Source of the DNA: Eutypella sp. D-1
Taxonomy: Eukaryota; Ascomycota; Sordariomycetes; Xylariales; Diatrypaceae
Length of the DNA stretch: 64,000 nt
Assembly: GCA_023313575.1 (NCBI GenBank)
Contig: JAJTTP010000006.1
Location: 372,001-436,000 of the forward strand
Direction: 5' to 3'
Below the pieces are notes generated by a model, which was given only the letters and a program-made list of their open reading frames with translations, was not told the DNA's origin and made no database searches. Positions within the stretch are counted from its first letter, which is position 1; the number at the start of each line of letters is the position of its first letter. The translations under genes and the position numbers were made by a program. Shown here one piece after another: positions 43,028 to 53,678 of the stretch.

Positions 43028-44354
43028 GTGAGTTGCTATACGAGGCCCCACAACGGGAGGGAGAGGGTTTGGAAGCCCTAGCGAGAACCCGGAGTTCGCA
43101 CGCCGGGGTTTGTTTTGGTAAGTAAGAAGTCTTCCTCGAGAACTACTCTACCCTATAAGTCAGTGTTTCAATTAGCCCACCATAGTTTAAGCTGTTTAGA
43201 AATGCAAAATCAAATCAAATGAAACTTAAACCCAGATTTTGAAGTACTTATCTTTCGTAAATGAGAACGCTTGTTCGCCAGCTCGTAGTAGAATAACGCG
43301 TATATGAGCTGGTCTTGCCGAAGCCATATTTAGTAGACTAGATGTATGCATGGTGTACGTCTAACTTCGAAGACCTGAACAGCAAATAGGCACTCGATGT
43401 CTTGCTCCGGAATGTCCAGTATGATATGCATTACAGTGATCATTTCGCGTTGTTCCAATATACGTTCCGAAAACAGGAAAGGGGGTACAAAAGGAGGTGG
43501 CACGGCGTGATGTACCGCATTTGTCCCGCACCCAAACAGCTCCTATATGGCAGGCTATCCGCCGTTTCACTTCTTAACCAGGCAGACCACGACTTATCTT
43601 GCCCGGCGAGGCCAAGGCCCAGCGCATTCCTTCCATAATCCAATGGCGACACGATAGTTACCAGGGCAGAACCGTGCGAAGTTTACGTTAGACGCCCGTG
43701 CAGTTGATTATACAATTCAGACAAGTCTGGAAATTTAAACTTATACTCGCTAAGAATGCCCTCTATTTCTCGCAAGACCCAATTCAGCGCCTGTCGCAGT
43801 TCTTTACGACGCGGGCAATTGGTCTTGTCACGAAGTCGAAAAGCCATCATTGGCATAATCAGAACATCCGATTTTACGCGGTATAGGCAGCGCTACCGGG
43901 TTGAACCGAGAAGGATCCGGCTGCCTGAAGACGGGACCCGCAGGAGATGCGTCGGGGCTTGGCATCTTCGCGGACGTATAAGCTGGATATTATCCCGGGG
44001 AATGTATTTTTGTCGAAATGCGATTGCCTAAATAGTGGCGCAGTCGTGAGTACGCACGTAGAGCGGCCGAATACTAAAACAGCAGAGCATTGAAACGGCA
44101 AGGCTTGGGAGGTCTGGCTCGATAACTCATAATGGTTCTTTACCTGAAGGATTCGGTTGCCTGAAGACCTTGCCAACTCAATCTCTACTTAGACTGCGGA
44201 GTGGCGCGGATGATGGAAGTGAAGCCGATCAGGCAGGCGAAGATATACAATTAAAGGCGGCTCTTGGCGGTTCGAGCCCTGCATGTGTTCCGTGCACAGG
44301 GACTATAGGGGGAAGTGTCGATGGGGAAAGATTCGTTGTGTTCATATAGTGAAT

Positions 44355-44369
44355 CTATATACTATATAA
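44355..44369 (+). promoter_or_regulatory. TATA-rich element upstream of carboxypeptidase
   Basis: CTATATACTATATAA lies about 220 bp upstream of the ATG, in a plausible core-promoter position for a gene with a long leader. This is low-information evidence. Confidence 0.3.
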
Positions 44370-44464
44370 CATCGTCGGTCCCGTCTTGGGAACAATGCAA
44401 TGTAGGGTATATATTACTCCATGGTCTTCCTCCTTCTCTTCGCATCGGAGCATAATATAGCCTT

Positions 44465-44471
44465 CTTATCT
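44465..44471 (-). promoter_or_regulatory. GATA-factor site (AGATAAG) upstream of carboxypeptidase
   Basis: CTTATCT on the plus strand reads AGATAAG on the minus strand, matching HGATAR, about 115 bp upstream of the ATG. Secreted peptidase genes are often nitrogen-regulated, but a single site is weak evidence. Confidence 0.25.
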
Positions 44472-44584
44472 ACTACTCAGTACTCAATTTCCGAACTTCC
44501 TTGCCACTCTCATATACCTCCTTGGGGTCTCATAGGCCCTATCACCCGTTCTCTTCTTCTTTGTTCCCGGTAGTCTATCCTACG

Positions 44585-46940
44585 ATGCGCTCTTCGCTTG
44601 GCCGTTTGGTCGGGTACGGCCTGGCATTCTGCTCTAGTATAATAGCATGCGCATCCGCGACTTCTCCGAGTTCGGACGGTCCCGACGTGGCTGAGGTGAC
44701 CTATAAGGAGGTAATCGCTCTATATACAGCTGACCGTTGCGTTGTGATATTGGGTGCCACGAGTTTAGCTAACAGAACTTAAATTCCTGCTACAGCCCGG
44801 TATCTGTGAAACTACCCCCGGTGTCAAGTCCTATAGCGGATACGTAACGCTTCCCGCCACCGACCGCCAGCCGTATGCACAGAAGATCTTCTTCTGGTTT
44901 TTCGAAGCACGAAATGGCTCGCCTCAGGAGGCGCCCCTAACTATCTATACGCAGGGCGGGCCCGGCGCGCCGAGCATCGGGGATGCGCTGGGATTGAACG
45001 GCCCTTGTGCTGTGCTGGAAGACTCGAACACCACGGTACTGAACCCCTTGTCCTGGAACAACCACGTCAATGTGCTTTACGTCGACCAGCCCGTGCAGAC
45101 GGGGTTCAGTTACGACGTAGCGACGCCCGGCGTGCTCGATATGATCACCGGTGAGATTACGCCAGGGAAGCTTTTAAGTCCCGCAAATTACACCGTACTA
45201 GAGGGCGTATACGGGAGTCAGGACCCCACCAAGGCTCCCATGACCACCGCGGCGGCAATGGAAGTGCTGTGGGAATTCACCCAGGCCTGGATGAAAACGT
45301 ATGCGCATACTTGAGAAGCGAGATCTTGGTGCATTGGCTGATGCTACGTGATAGGTTCACACAATACCGCCATGATAAGATCAGTATTTGGGCTCAGTCA
45401 TAGTAAGTAGTCGAAACATGAATGAAATATCGCCTCCTGTAGGCACAGCACTGACTGGAGGAAAAGTGGTGGGCATTTTGCTCCCGCACTGGCGAACATT
45501 ATACATACACGATCGACTTTCGAGAAAAGAGTAGCCAACGGGATATCCCGGGAATGCGAAGAACAAGATGACTACCTCGATATTGACGTGGATAGCGTCG
45601 GCATCATCAACGGCTTTATCGACTTTAAAATACAGGGTCAGCTATTCCCGAGCTTTGCCCGGAATAACACCTATGGCATTGAAGCGTACGAGCAGGCCGT
45701 GGCGGACGAAGCCTATGCCAACTTTACCCGCCCCGGCGGGTGCAAGGACCAGATCGAGGAGTGCAGAGCCCTCACCCCGAACGGATATCGCGACCAATTT
45801 GGGGCCGACGAGGCTGTAATGAATGTGTGCGGACCGACGTTCGACTTCTGCTGGAACAATGTGTACGGCGCATACGATGTGCTCTCGGGTGTGAGTCTAA
45901 TTCAGGAAACCATGTTACCTTGGCACGACGATAAACTGATCGGTTTACAGCGAGACTATTTCGATATAGCCCATCTAACGCCCACAAACAGCCGACTATC
46001 TTATATGATGGGGTTCCTTACTCAGAAGTGGGTGCTCGAAGCCCTCGGAGCGGAAACAAGTTATACTCCGAATGGAAACGCCCCTCTCCTCAGTCAGTAT
46101 ATGTCTATCCATGTAGCATTGAACACCAGCATTGCTAAACAGTCTCAAGATTTCATGGCAACCGGTGACTTCGTATATGATGGGTTTGTCCAAGATATCG
46201 GCACTCTTCTAGACGATGGAATCAAGGTGGCCCTTCTGCACGGCGACCGTGATTTCCGGTGTCATTGTAAGGGCTTCCCTGGTTACATACTCTCCGTTCT
46301 TCCATATTAACATGGCCCAGGGGTTGGCGGCGAAGCTGTGAGCCTAGCTGTTGATTATAAGGACAGCGAGGAGTTCAGGAGAGCAGGTTATGCGGAAATT
46401 TCCACGAATAACTCCTACGTCGGCGGTATGGTTCGACAGAAGGGGAAATTCTCTTTCTCCAGAGTGTTCCAGGCCGGCCATTCAGGTACGTGCTCAACGA
46501 AACGTCATAAATACTGACTATAACCTGTAGCTGACGATAAGCGCAACCGACAGTGGTTGAGTACCAGCCCGAAACGGCCTATCAGATTTTCATGAGGACG
46601 GTCTTCGGGCAAGACATCGCGACCGGAACCGTTGACCTCGCGGATAGCCCTGAGTATGAGACGCAGGGCCCGGCGTCAATTTTCGGTATTAAGAACGAGC
46701 CACCGAAGCAGCAGCCTGAGGTACTCTGTCACGTTCTTGACGGGCCACTGCCGCTTCACGTAAGCACCTTCCGGTGTCCTTGGCAGGACTTCTGAGTAAA
46801 AGTAAATACAGCGAAGAAATGATTAATAACTAATATTACAGTGTACTCCAGAACAGATTAAGGCATTGCAGGCGGACAGCGCGATTGTGGAGGACTTCGT
46901 TGTTGTCAATCCGCCCGGTGTTCGCTCAGAGACAAAGTAG
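44585..46940 (+). CDS. Secreted serine carboxypeptidase (peptidase family S10), eight exons
   Basis: Exons 44585-44710, 44796-45298, 45355-45402, 45467-45890, 45951-46266, 46321-46485, 46554-46759 and 46842-46940 give 628 residues. A signal peptide (about 1-25, ending ACASA) precedes [17 protein letters not shown]. Then come [12 protein letters not shown] (oxyanion loop), [12 protein letters not shown], the nucleophile block [13 protein letters not shown] with Ser225, [22 protein letters not shown] with Asp468 and QAGHSVVEYQPE with His526. All three catalytic residues are therefore present. Unspliced, the gene looks broken by a stop at 45401, but the GTAAGT at 45403 and the AG at 45465-45466 restore SYGG. 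Introns are 54-85 nt. The family usually has GESYGG; here the G and E are A and Q, which may alter pH optimum. The enzyme should remove C-terminal residues from peptides outside the cell or in the vacuole. Confidence 0.88.
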
Positions 46941-48030
46941 GCTGGAGTTCGGGTCAAGAATGGTGTCTGTCCCCCCGAATATAGGGGTACGAAGACTGTG
47001 TAACTGAAAATCACCAACGTAATTGTCTTGATAGTCTCCTGGTGGTATCTAATGTGCTGTAAGAAATAATACAGAGCAGGGAATACTTGATCCATAGGGA
47101 TAAATCTATAACTATCTTAGTAGCTACTATACCTAGACTAGAGTATAACTTACTGTTTTAAAGGTTTTAAATTACTGATGTATGTCTGTTTATCTTTGTG
47201 TCGTATAAATTCTTGCGCTTTTTCACGACGTAACCTTTTGCCTTAGAGCCAAGCATTTCCGTCCTACTTAGTTTAATTTATATCATTATAGTCTAAACAT
47301 AGGGGGTGGAGGGTTACGGATTAAATCGAAAATAGGCGCGACGAGATTCAAGCTTGAATAAAGATAAGATTGACTAGCTGGGGTGAGAGGATACACTCAC
47401 CAGCAATTCCCCACCTGAGACTGAAGAGACGCAGGCTCTCAAACTTCTCGGGCGATGGCCTCGCGGCACTCGGCGCGCTCGACGGGGAAGATTTCGTGTG
47501 AACTGTCAATGGCCAGAGATATGCTTGAACCCATCTTATGTCATGATAATACCTACCAGGTAGCAGAATCTCAGAAACACAGACTATCCTCTCCCAATGG
47601 ATAGGGGAGTTACAATTACAGCGAGGGGAAAAAAAAACTTTACGTAGTACATACCAACTCAGCTTTCGTCGAATGATGATGTCGTTACATAACTTCTAAC
47701 GGATGCCTACTACATTGCCACCTGATATACAAATACAACCAAACGCCAACCCTTTCTTTTTCAGGGTATACACACCTCTACCATGCCTGTGGTCGAGTCA
47801 ATTCATTATGCGTATTCTGTAGTGTATTATTTCCATCACGGACGGCCCGTGTGCTTAACGGGGCCCAATCCATATGTCGGCTCACCACTAGTAAACCTCG
47901 CTGACCTTGCATTGCCAGCCCGATCCCTTCGACAGCAATGGCAGACTAGGTGCGAGAACACGTTAGCCATCCGTTGTATTCTGCTTCTCGTGATTCTTTA
48001 TGTTAAAATTGAGGGGGGGGGTGGGTCATC
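46941..48030. other. Convergent 3' spacer
   Basis: AT-rich flanks of the carboxypeptidase and of the minus-strand nucleoside diphosphatase, with G-runs near 47300 and 48011-48024. No gene is seen. Confidence 0.5.
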
Positions 48031-49703
48031 TTACCTTGCTCCCAAGCACCAGCCCAACTCATTACCCTTGATCTTCTTGGCGATCTTGACCTCTCGCTCA
48101 ATAGGCATCTCGTAGCCGGTGTGCAGAAGCGCCACCATGAAGTTCAGGTCCATGCAGTGCTCGCCACGGTCGCGCAGCTCCTCCAGGGCTCCCGGCACGG
48201 TGCTGAACACGTCCCACGCCTCCTCTCCGCCGCAGACACTGCTGGTGAGACCGTGGAGCTCACGCAGCGTGAACGAGTCGGGCATTCCGAGAGGCTTGGT
48301 GCGGTCGTAGAAGTAGGAGAAAATGTAGACGTCCTCCGTGGCGAACGTCTTGGCTAGCGATGGCTGGTGCACGCCGTTGAAAGAACAAGGAGCCAGCGTG
48401 CATTCGGCATCCTTGACAAGAATCCTCTCCGCCAAGGCACGGCACTGAGCCGGGGCAGGCGTGGCAGGACCGGTCATGTTAAGCTCAATCTCACCAGTGC
48501 CGAGGGGGCTGTCCTCAAGCTTGACCTTGACGACATCCGACGATCCAGCATTGATACAAGGGTTGAGAATGGGCTTGTTCAAGAAGCTCTTATCCTTGCC
48601 CTTCTCGGTGTAGATGTCGTGCAGCAGGGTAAGGTGCATCGCGTTGCGAGCGGCCATCAGACCGTAACCAAGGTGAGAGTGCTGGTATAGCTCGAAGTCC
48701 CGGCCACCGAAGGAGAGCGCGTACTTGTGGTCACCCTCGGCGAGCTTCTCGGGCATTCCACCAGCGGGCAATTGCTTGAAGGTCGGCTCGAACACGATTT
48801 GCGTGGAGCCACCGCCCAGGTCAAACACGGCAGCGGTGGGGCTGGTATCGGGCCCTCCAATCTTGCCTAGGAGATAGTTGGTGGTGATCCAGGCGTAAAC
48901 ACCTTCGTCGGAACCGTCCATGATCGCGACACCATCCTCCTCCTTGGAGACGACGGGGAAAGGATAATCCTTCTCTAAGTGGTTGCGCACGGTCTCCAAG
49001 ATGAGATCAGCCGCCTCGGTACCAATCATGCGCAGACCAGCAGTCGCCTTGACGGCGACGGGAGAGCAGGCCTTCAACTTGTCCGGAACGGTCCTCATAG
49101 CGACATCCATCAAGGGATCCAAAGTCTTCGCGGCGGCAATAGGGTCGTCCTTATACTTGCTCAAGCCACCGACAGTCTTCTCGGTCATTTTGAATTCCTC
49201 GCTCTCCAGCTCGGGGGTGGGACCGCAGTTATTGAACTTGTACACGTGGATACGCGATCCAGTGCTACCGGCATCGATCATGAGAACATATTGGATGATG
49301 GGCTTGTCCTTCGAATAGGACTTCGAGCATTTTTCGGTCCCGTATGTGTTGTCGGATGGTACCTGGCCGCCGCTGGATACTATATGTATGCAAAAGAATT
49401 ACGAGTCAACATTGCCTGCGATCATTGCCTACGATGATTGTCTGCGACCATTGTCTGGGAATTTAACGTACCGCCCTTCTGGTAGATATCGACACCGGTC
49501 GGGGAAAAGAAATAGAAGAGAAAGACCAGAAAAACCACTATGCCAGTGGTTTTTAGCCACCTGGCTTTCTGGGTCTGGTTCATGGTTCCTTGTAACTTCT
49601 CCAGGATGCCGGTTTCTCGATGCCCGTTCTCGTAACGGGCAGGCTTTTCGTGGGGATCGTGATGAACCTGCTTAGTAGGCAAAGAAACCGACGTTCTCCT
49701 CAT
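48031..49703 (-). CDS. gda1: Golgi guanosine/nucleoside diphosphatase (GDA1/CD39 family)
   Basis: Exons 49703-49472 and 49379-48031 on the minus strand give 526 residues. The 92-nt intron has a GTACGT donor and TAG acceptor, in phase with VSSGGQVPSDNTYGTEKCSKSY. A short cytosolic tail and one membrane segment at about 49-68 (TTGIVVFLVFLFYFF) make it a type II membrane protein. Apyrase conserved regions are all present: DAGSTGSR (about 113), KATAGLR, the KEEDGVAIMDGSDEGVYAWITTNYLLG block and FDLGGGSTQI. Cysteines in the C-terminal half fit disulphides in a lumenal domain. The family hydrolyses GDP or UDP made by glycosyltransferases in the Golgi lumen, allowing nucleotide-sugar antiport. Its upstream flank carries a 22-nt homopolymer. 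Confidence 0.93.
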
Positions 49704-51307
49704 AACCCTAGCCTTGAATCCTTTTTTTTTTATCTGCGAATCATCCCCCTGGGGTGTTGGGGGTTTGGGGGGGGGGGGGGGGGGGGGGAAGGATGTGGAA
49801 AAGAGAATGGGAGTGAGAAAAGAAGGGGGTGGGATTTATCCTATAGGTAAATTAATTATAAGTAGGTGACACCTAAGAATACTTTTTTCTTTTTTCTTTT
49901 CGACAAATGCGCCCGAGTCAGAGGGGTAAGCCAAGTAGTATGGTAGGTTGTATTAAATTAAGGAGGAATGAGTGTGCAGATAGGCGATGAAAGAGAAGGG
50001 ATCGACAGATAAGCAAAGGCGGAAAGGAGTACCAACAGTACTCGGAATCTAAGAAAGGAAAGTCTGCGTGCGAGAGAAAAGCAGAAAGACAGAAAGGCAA
50101 GTCCAAAGGAAGATCGAATTCATTCCCAAGGTTTAAGGTTAGGATAGCCTGATGGGATAGGATAGGATAGAGGTGTCAAGTTCAAAGTTCTACTCCGTAC
50201 TGTTCAAGGATCAAGGGTCAAGGGTCAAGCGCAGACAGACACGTTTAGGGGGTTGTGTTAGGGGATATTCTAGGGCCGATATTCTACAGGTCAGCGCAAC
50301 TTATTATTCTACTTGTCCAATCGAATGGGGAAAAAAAAGTTACAAATTGTTTAAGATTTTCCCTCCCAATTTCGTACTGCTAAGCAATCTTTCCCGATAA
50401 AGGGACCAGCCAAGCCCGATTCCCCCTGGATGCGCCTTGTTAGCGAGCCTGGGCACTTTATTAGGATTAAGGCAGCGATCCACTCCCGTCCTTGGTACGA
50501 CAACGGAACCAATCCAAATCCGCCACTGAAAACCTTGGAATAGGAGAATCAGCCAACCAGCCTAGGTGCATATTCTATCTGTCTATCTATTACCTACCTA
50601 CATAAAGCATCCCCATAAGGATATATTCATGCATGCAAGTACGTAACTATTTGACTACGTTTTCTGGAAGGTCCACGGGCTGCGTCTTCCCTGTTTAAAG
50701 AGTATAGGTACTCTGGTACTTAGATCACGGGCGGTACTTCAACTAGCCACATCTATTTTTATCCTTTTCTGCACAGCCACATATGTGGCTAGATCAGATG
50801 TACCCGACACGAACATACTTGTATGTTTGCATCCATTGGTGGTTTCAAGGGCTGAAAGAAGCAACCAGAAAGGCGTAATTACGGAATCATGTACATACCT
50901 AAACTTATGTAGCTGACTGCTGACGTATAAGCGACTGCCTCAACCTCACCCGCTCAATTACCTACTCCCTACTAAATACTGAACGGGATACATTTCCATA
51001 AACCTCACCAGAAAATATATAGAAGTTTGCACTACCTGTCATAAGTTCGACTTCCCATCTCTCTCTTCCGTGATACAAGTGAAATGAAAGACACAGACAT
51101 CTAGACCTGTTTCACATCCCAACTCTCCACTCGTATACTCTTTGCCACATCGTCGACCGAGCAGCCAAGCGGACTTAAGTTATATCGTAGCATCAACACA
51201 GCAAATGCTCCTGAAATAATATTACATCAGTCACTCTCTCAATCGACAAAGCCTGGTTTTTCCAGAGACCTCTCGTTTTCTAGATTGGGAAAACGGGATT
51301 CTCCACT
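49704..51307. other. Divergent promoter region with homopolymer tract
   Basis: About 1.6 kb between the diphosphatase and the PPPDE gene, with no gene seen. It has a G22 run at 49767-49788, a GA-rich stretch at 49975-50120 and TACCTA-type words near 50570-50720. Confidence 0.5.
49767..49788. repeat. 22-nt G homopolymer (poly-C in the diphosphatase sense strand)
   Basis: An uninterrupted run of 22 G, preceded by GGGG and GGGGG runs from 49751. The plus strand therefore has G-quadruplex potential, 64 bp upstream of the minus-strand ATG at 49703. The exact length in an assembly is unreliable. Confidence 0.85.
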
Positions 51308-53129
51308 ATGGACGTCCACCTCCTAGTCTATGACCTATCAAATGGACTCGCCAAGCAGCTGTCCATGTCCATGCTGGGCTTCCAGCTCGACGCCATATAC
51401 CACACTTCTGTAGAGATAGACGGGGTGGAATACGTTTACGATGGCGGCATTAGTACTATAAGGCCAGGAAGTTCTCACCTGGGGCGACCGCTGGAGCGCA
51501 TACATCTCGGCCAGACTCAGTTGCCGATAGAAATTATCCTCGAGTACCTCGACTCGCTCAAAGAGATATACACCCCTGAGGTGAGTTCTCGTCCCGTGAG
51601 AGACCATGTATGTCTCCTTATTAATCGTACTTGATTAGGCATACGATCTTTTCCGGCACAACTGCAACAACTTCAGCCATGACTTCTCCACCTTCCTCCT
51701 GGGAAGGGGCATCCCGGACCACATCAAGAACATGCCGCAGGCCGTACTAGACTCGCCATTCGGCAAGATGTTACAGCCGCAGCTGGAGCAGATGGTGCAG
51801 GCGAAGAAGGCCCAGCAGGGCGGTCTCCTGGGCATCCAGAGTAATGCTTCGGCGAAATCCGCGAGCCCGTCGGTCCACAACATCGGCAGCCTCTCGGAGT
51901 TGAACACCCTACTGGAAGCCGCCAAGAGCTCCGCCGCCGTGGTCTTCTTTACCTCCGCCACCTGCCCCCCTTGCAAGGTGCTCTACCCTCTATACGATCA
52001 GTTGGCCGCCGAGTGGGGAGACAAGGTGACGCTGATCAAGGCGGACACGTCGCGGGCGCCCGACGCGGCGCAGCGGCACTCGGTGCGGGCGACGCCGACG
52101 TTCGTCACTTTCTTCCACGGCGAGCAGCAGGAGCGGTGGTCGGGGGCGGACGGCGCCCGGTTGCGCGGCACCGTAGCGATTCTCACACAGATGGCACACC
52201 CACAGCACCCGCACCGATCCCTGCGACTACCGCACTTCTCGGGAGCGGCGGCGGCGCCCACGCTCTACGCCAAGGTCCCGCCGCTAGAGAAGCTGCTCTC
52301 GCGGCTCGGGGACGCCGCTGCCGCCGATCCCGCCGTGCAAGGCGTGCGGCGCTTCGTCGAGGCACGCGCGGCCCAGGGTCCCGTCGACGCGCCGCTGCCC
52401 GACATGCCGGCCTTCGGGCGCTTCCTCCGCGAGGCCGTCGCCACGCTACCCCGCGATGTGCTCTTCGCCGCCGTCGACCTGTTCCGCTGCGCGCTGGTCG
52501 ACGCGCGGTTCAGCGGGTACTTCGCCGAGGAGCCCGGACACGAGACGGTGCTTGCGGTCCTCGGCGCCGTAATGGGCGGCGACGCATGCCCATACGCGCT
52601 CCGCCTCGTCGCCCTCCACATGGCCTGCAACCTCTTCTCGAGCCCGCTGTACCCCGAGCAGATCCTCGGGCCGCAGCCGGAGGGGGCCGTGCTCCGCGAC
52701 GCCCTGACCCGCCTCGTGACGTCTAGTTTCCTCGACGAGAGCCACAGCAACGTGCGGGTGGCAGCGGCGTCGCTTCTGCTGAACCTAGCGACCGCGGCCT
52801 CCCCACCAGCACACTCATCCTCCTCGTCCTCGTCCTCTAAGCCAAACCCACCGCTCGAGCTCACGGAATCCGACAAGGTGGAGCTGGCGGCGTCGGTGGT
52901 GGAGGCGGTGGGCCAGGAGACCGGGTCGCGGGAGGCGCTGCGCGGCATGCTGCTGGCGCTCGGCCGGCTGTTCTACTGCGCGCCGCTGGACGGCGAGCTC
53001 GCGGACCTGCTGCGCGTCCTCGACGCCCGCGACACCGTGCTCGCCACGCGCGCCCGCTTCCCCGACGAGGAACCGCTTATTCGCGAGCTCGCCGATGAGC
53101 TCCTCGGTAAGGGCCTCGCGAGGCCGTGA
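51308..53129 (+). CDS. PPPDE (DeSI-type) peptidase-thioredoxin-PUL protein
   Basis: Exons 51308-51580 and 51639-53129 (58-nt intron, GTGAGT donor, TAG acceptor) give 587 residues. Residues 1-130 are a PPPDE fold with catalytic His32 (AIYHTSVEI) and Cys100 (RHNCNNFSHDF); the second exon begins just before the cysteine block. A thioredoxin domain at about 165-275 has the active site TCPPC (Cys200 and Cys203) and the cis-proline ATPTF. The C-terminal 280 residues are an alanine/leucine-rich helical array matching the PUL domain, which in other proteins binds the Cdc48/p97 ATPase. Known animal and plant PPPDE proteins remove SUMO or ubiquitin-like modifiers. The fusion of deconjugase, redox and Cdc48-binding modules is a recurring fungal architecture; a role in ubiquitin-linked quality control is inferred. 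Confidence 0.88.
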
Positions 53130-53678
53130 GGTGGGCGGGTTCAGAGTGGTACTACAATTATCAATAGCTAGGAGAGGAGGGGAGAGAAGGAGTAGCCTAA
53201 GCTATTTCGTGTCAATATCTGGATTTTCCAATTCCCGTTGACGGCGTTGGTGTTAGTGTCTAAGTGCTATTTTTCACATTTTCAATTTTTTCTCCCGCTC
53301 TTTTATGGGCATCTATAGACAGCGAGCAATGAGCCGAAGGACGGACAGGACAGGTTTACGGTTGTTATCGTAGGGAGGTAGACATAAACCAGCTAGACAT
53401 ACATGCCACACGAATATGGGTACATTATCGGAAGAACATAGCAATTGGACTCGTTTACAAGAGATTCAAATTTTTTTTGGCATCGTACACTTTGAATTAG
53501 GTGAAATGGCTGGCCCTAATATAGAAAGAAAAAGAGAGAGAGGATCCGCCTCGACCCTAGCTAGTACGCCATCAAGCTCGCTATGCTAGTATAAAATAAT
53601 AAAAAAGCAAGGGTATCTATCTATGTATCTTATATATATATATATAATTCTATCGCCAACCGACGCAAACATCTCCCG
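53130..53678. other. Convergent 3' spacer
   Basis: 3' flanks of the PPPDE gene and the minus-strand AAA-like gene, with a TA microsatellite at about 53630-53646. No gene is seen. Confidence 0.5.

Larger units (their letters stand above)
43028..44584. other. Intergenic with a diverged short repeat
   Basis: No gene seen. Two copies of a 23-bp word at 43910-43932 and 44146-44168 differ only by two C-to-T changes. The carboxypeptidase promoter occupies the last 250 bp. Confidence 0.5.

Noticed and set aside
44268..44290. GGTTCGAGCC word resembling a tRNA T-loop
   Set aside because: The flanking five-base stem pairs at only three positions, and no acceptor, D or anticodon stems were found around it.
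45355..45590. Apparent stop codon at 45401 breaking the carboxypeptidase (pseudogene)
   Set aside because: The stop lies at a GTAAGT donor. Using 45403-45466 as an intron with an ACTGAC branch restores the SYGG motif in frame.
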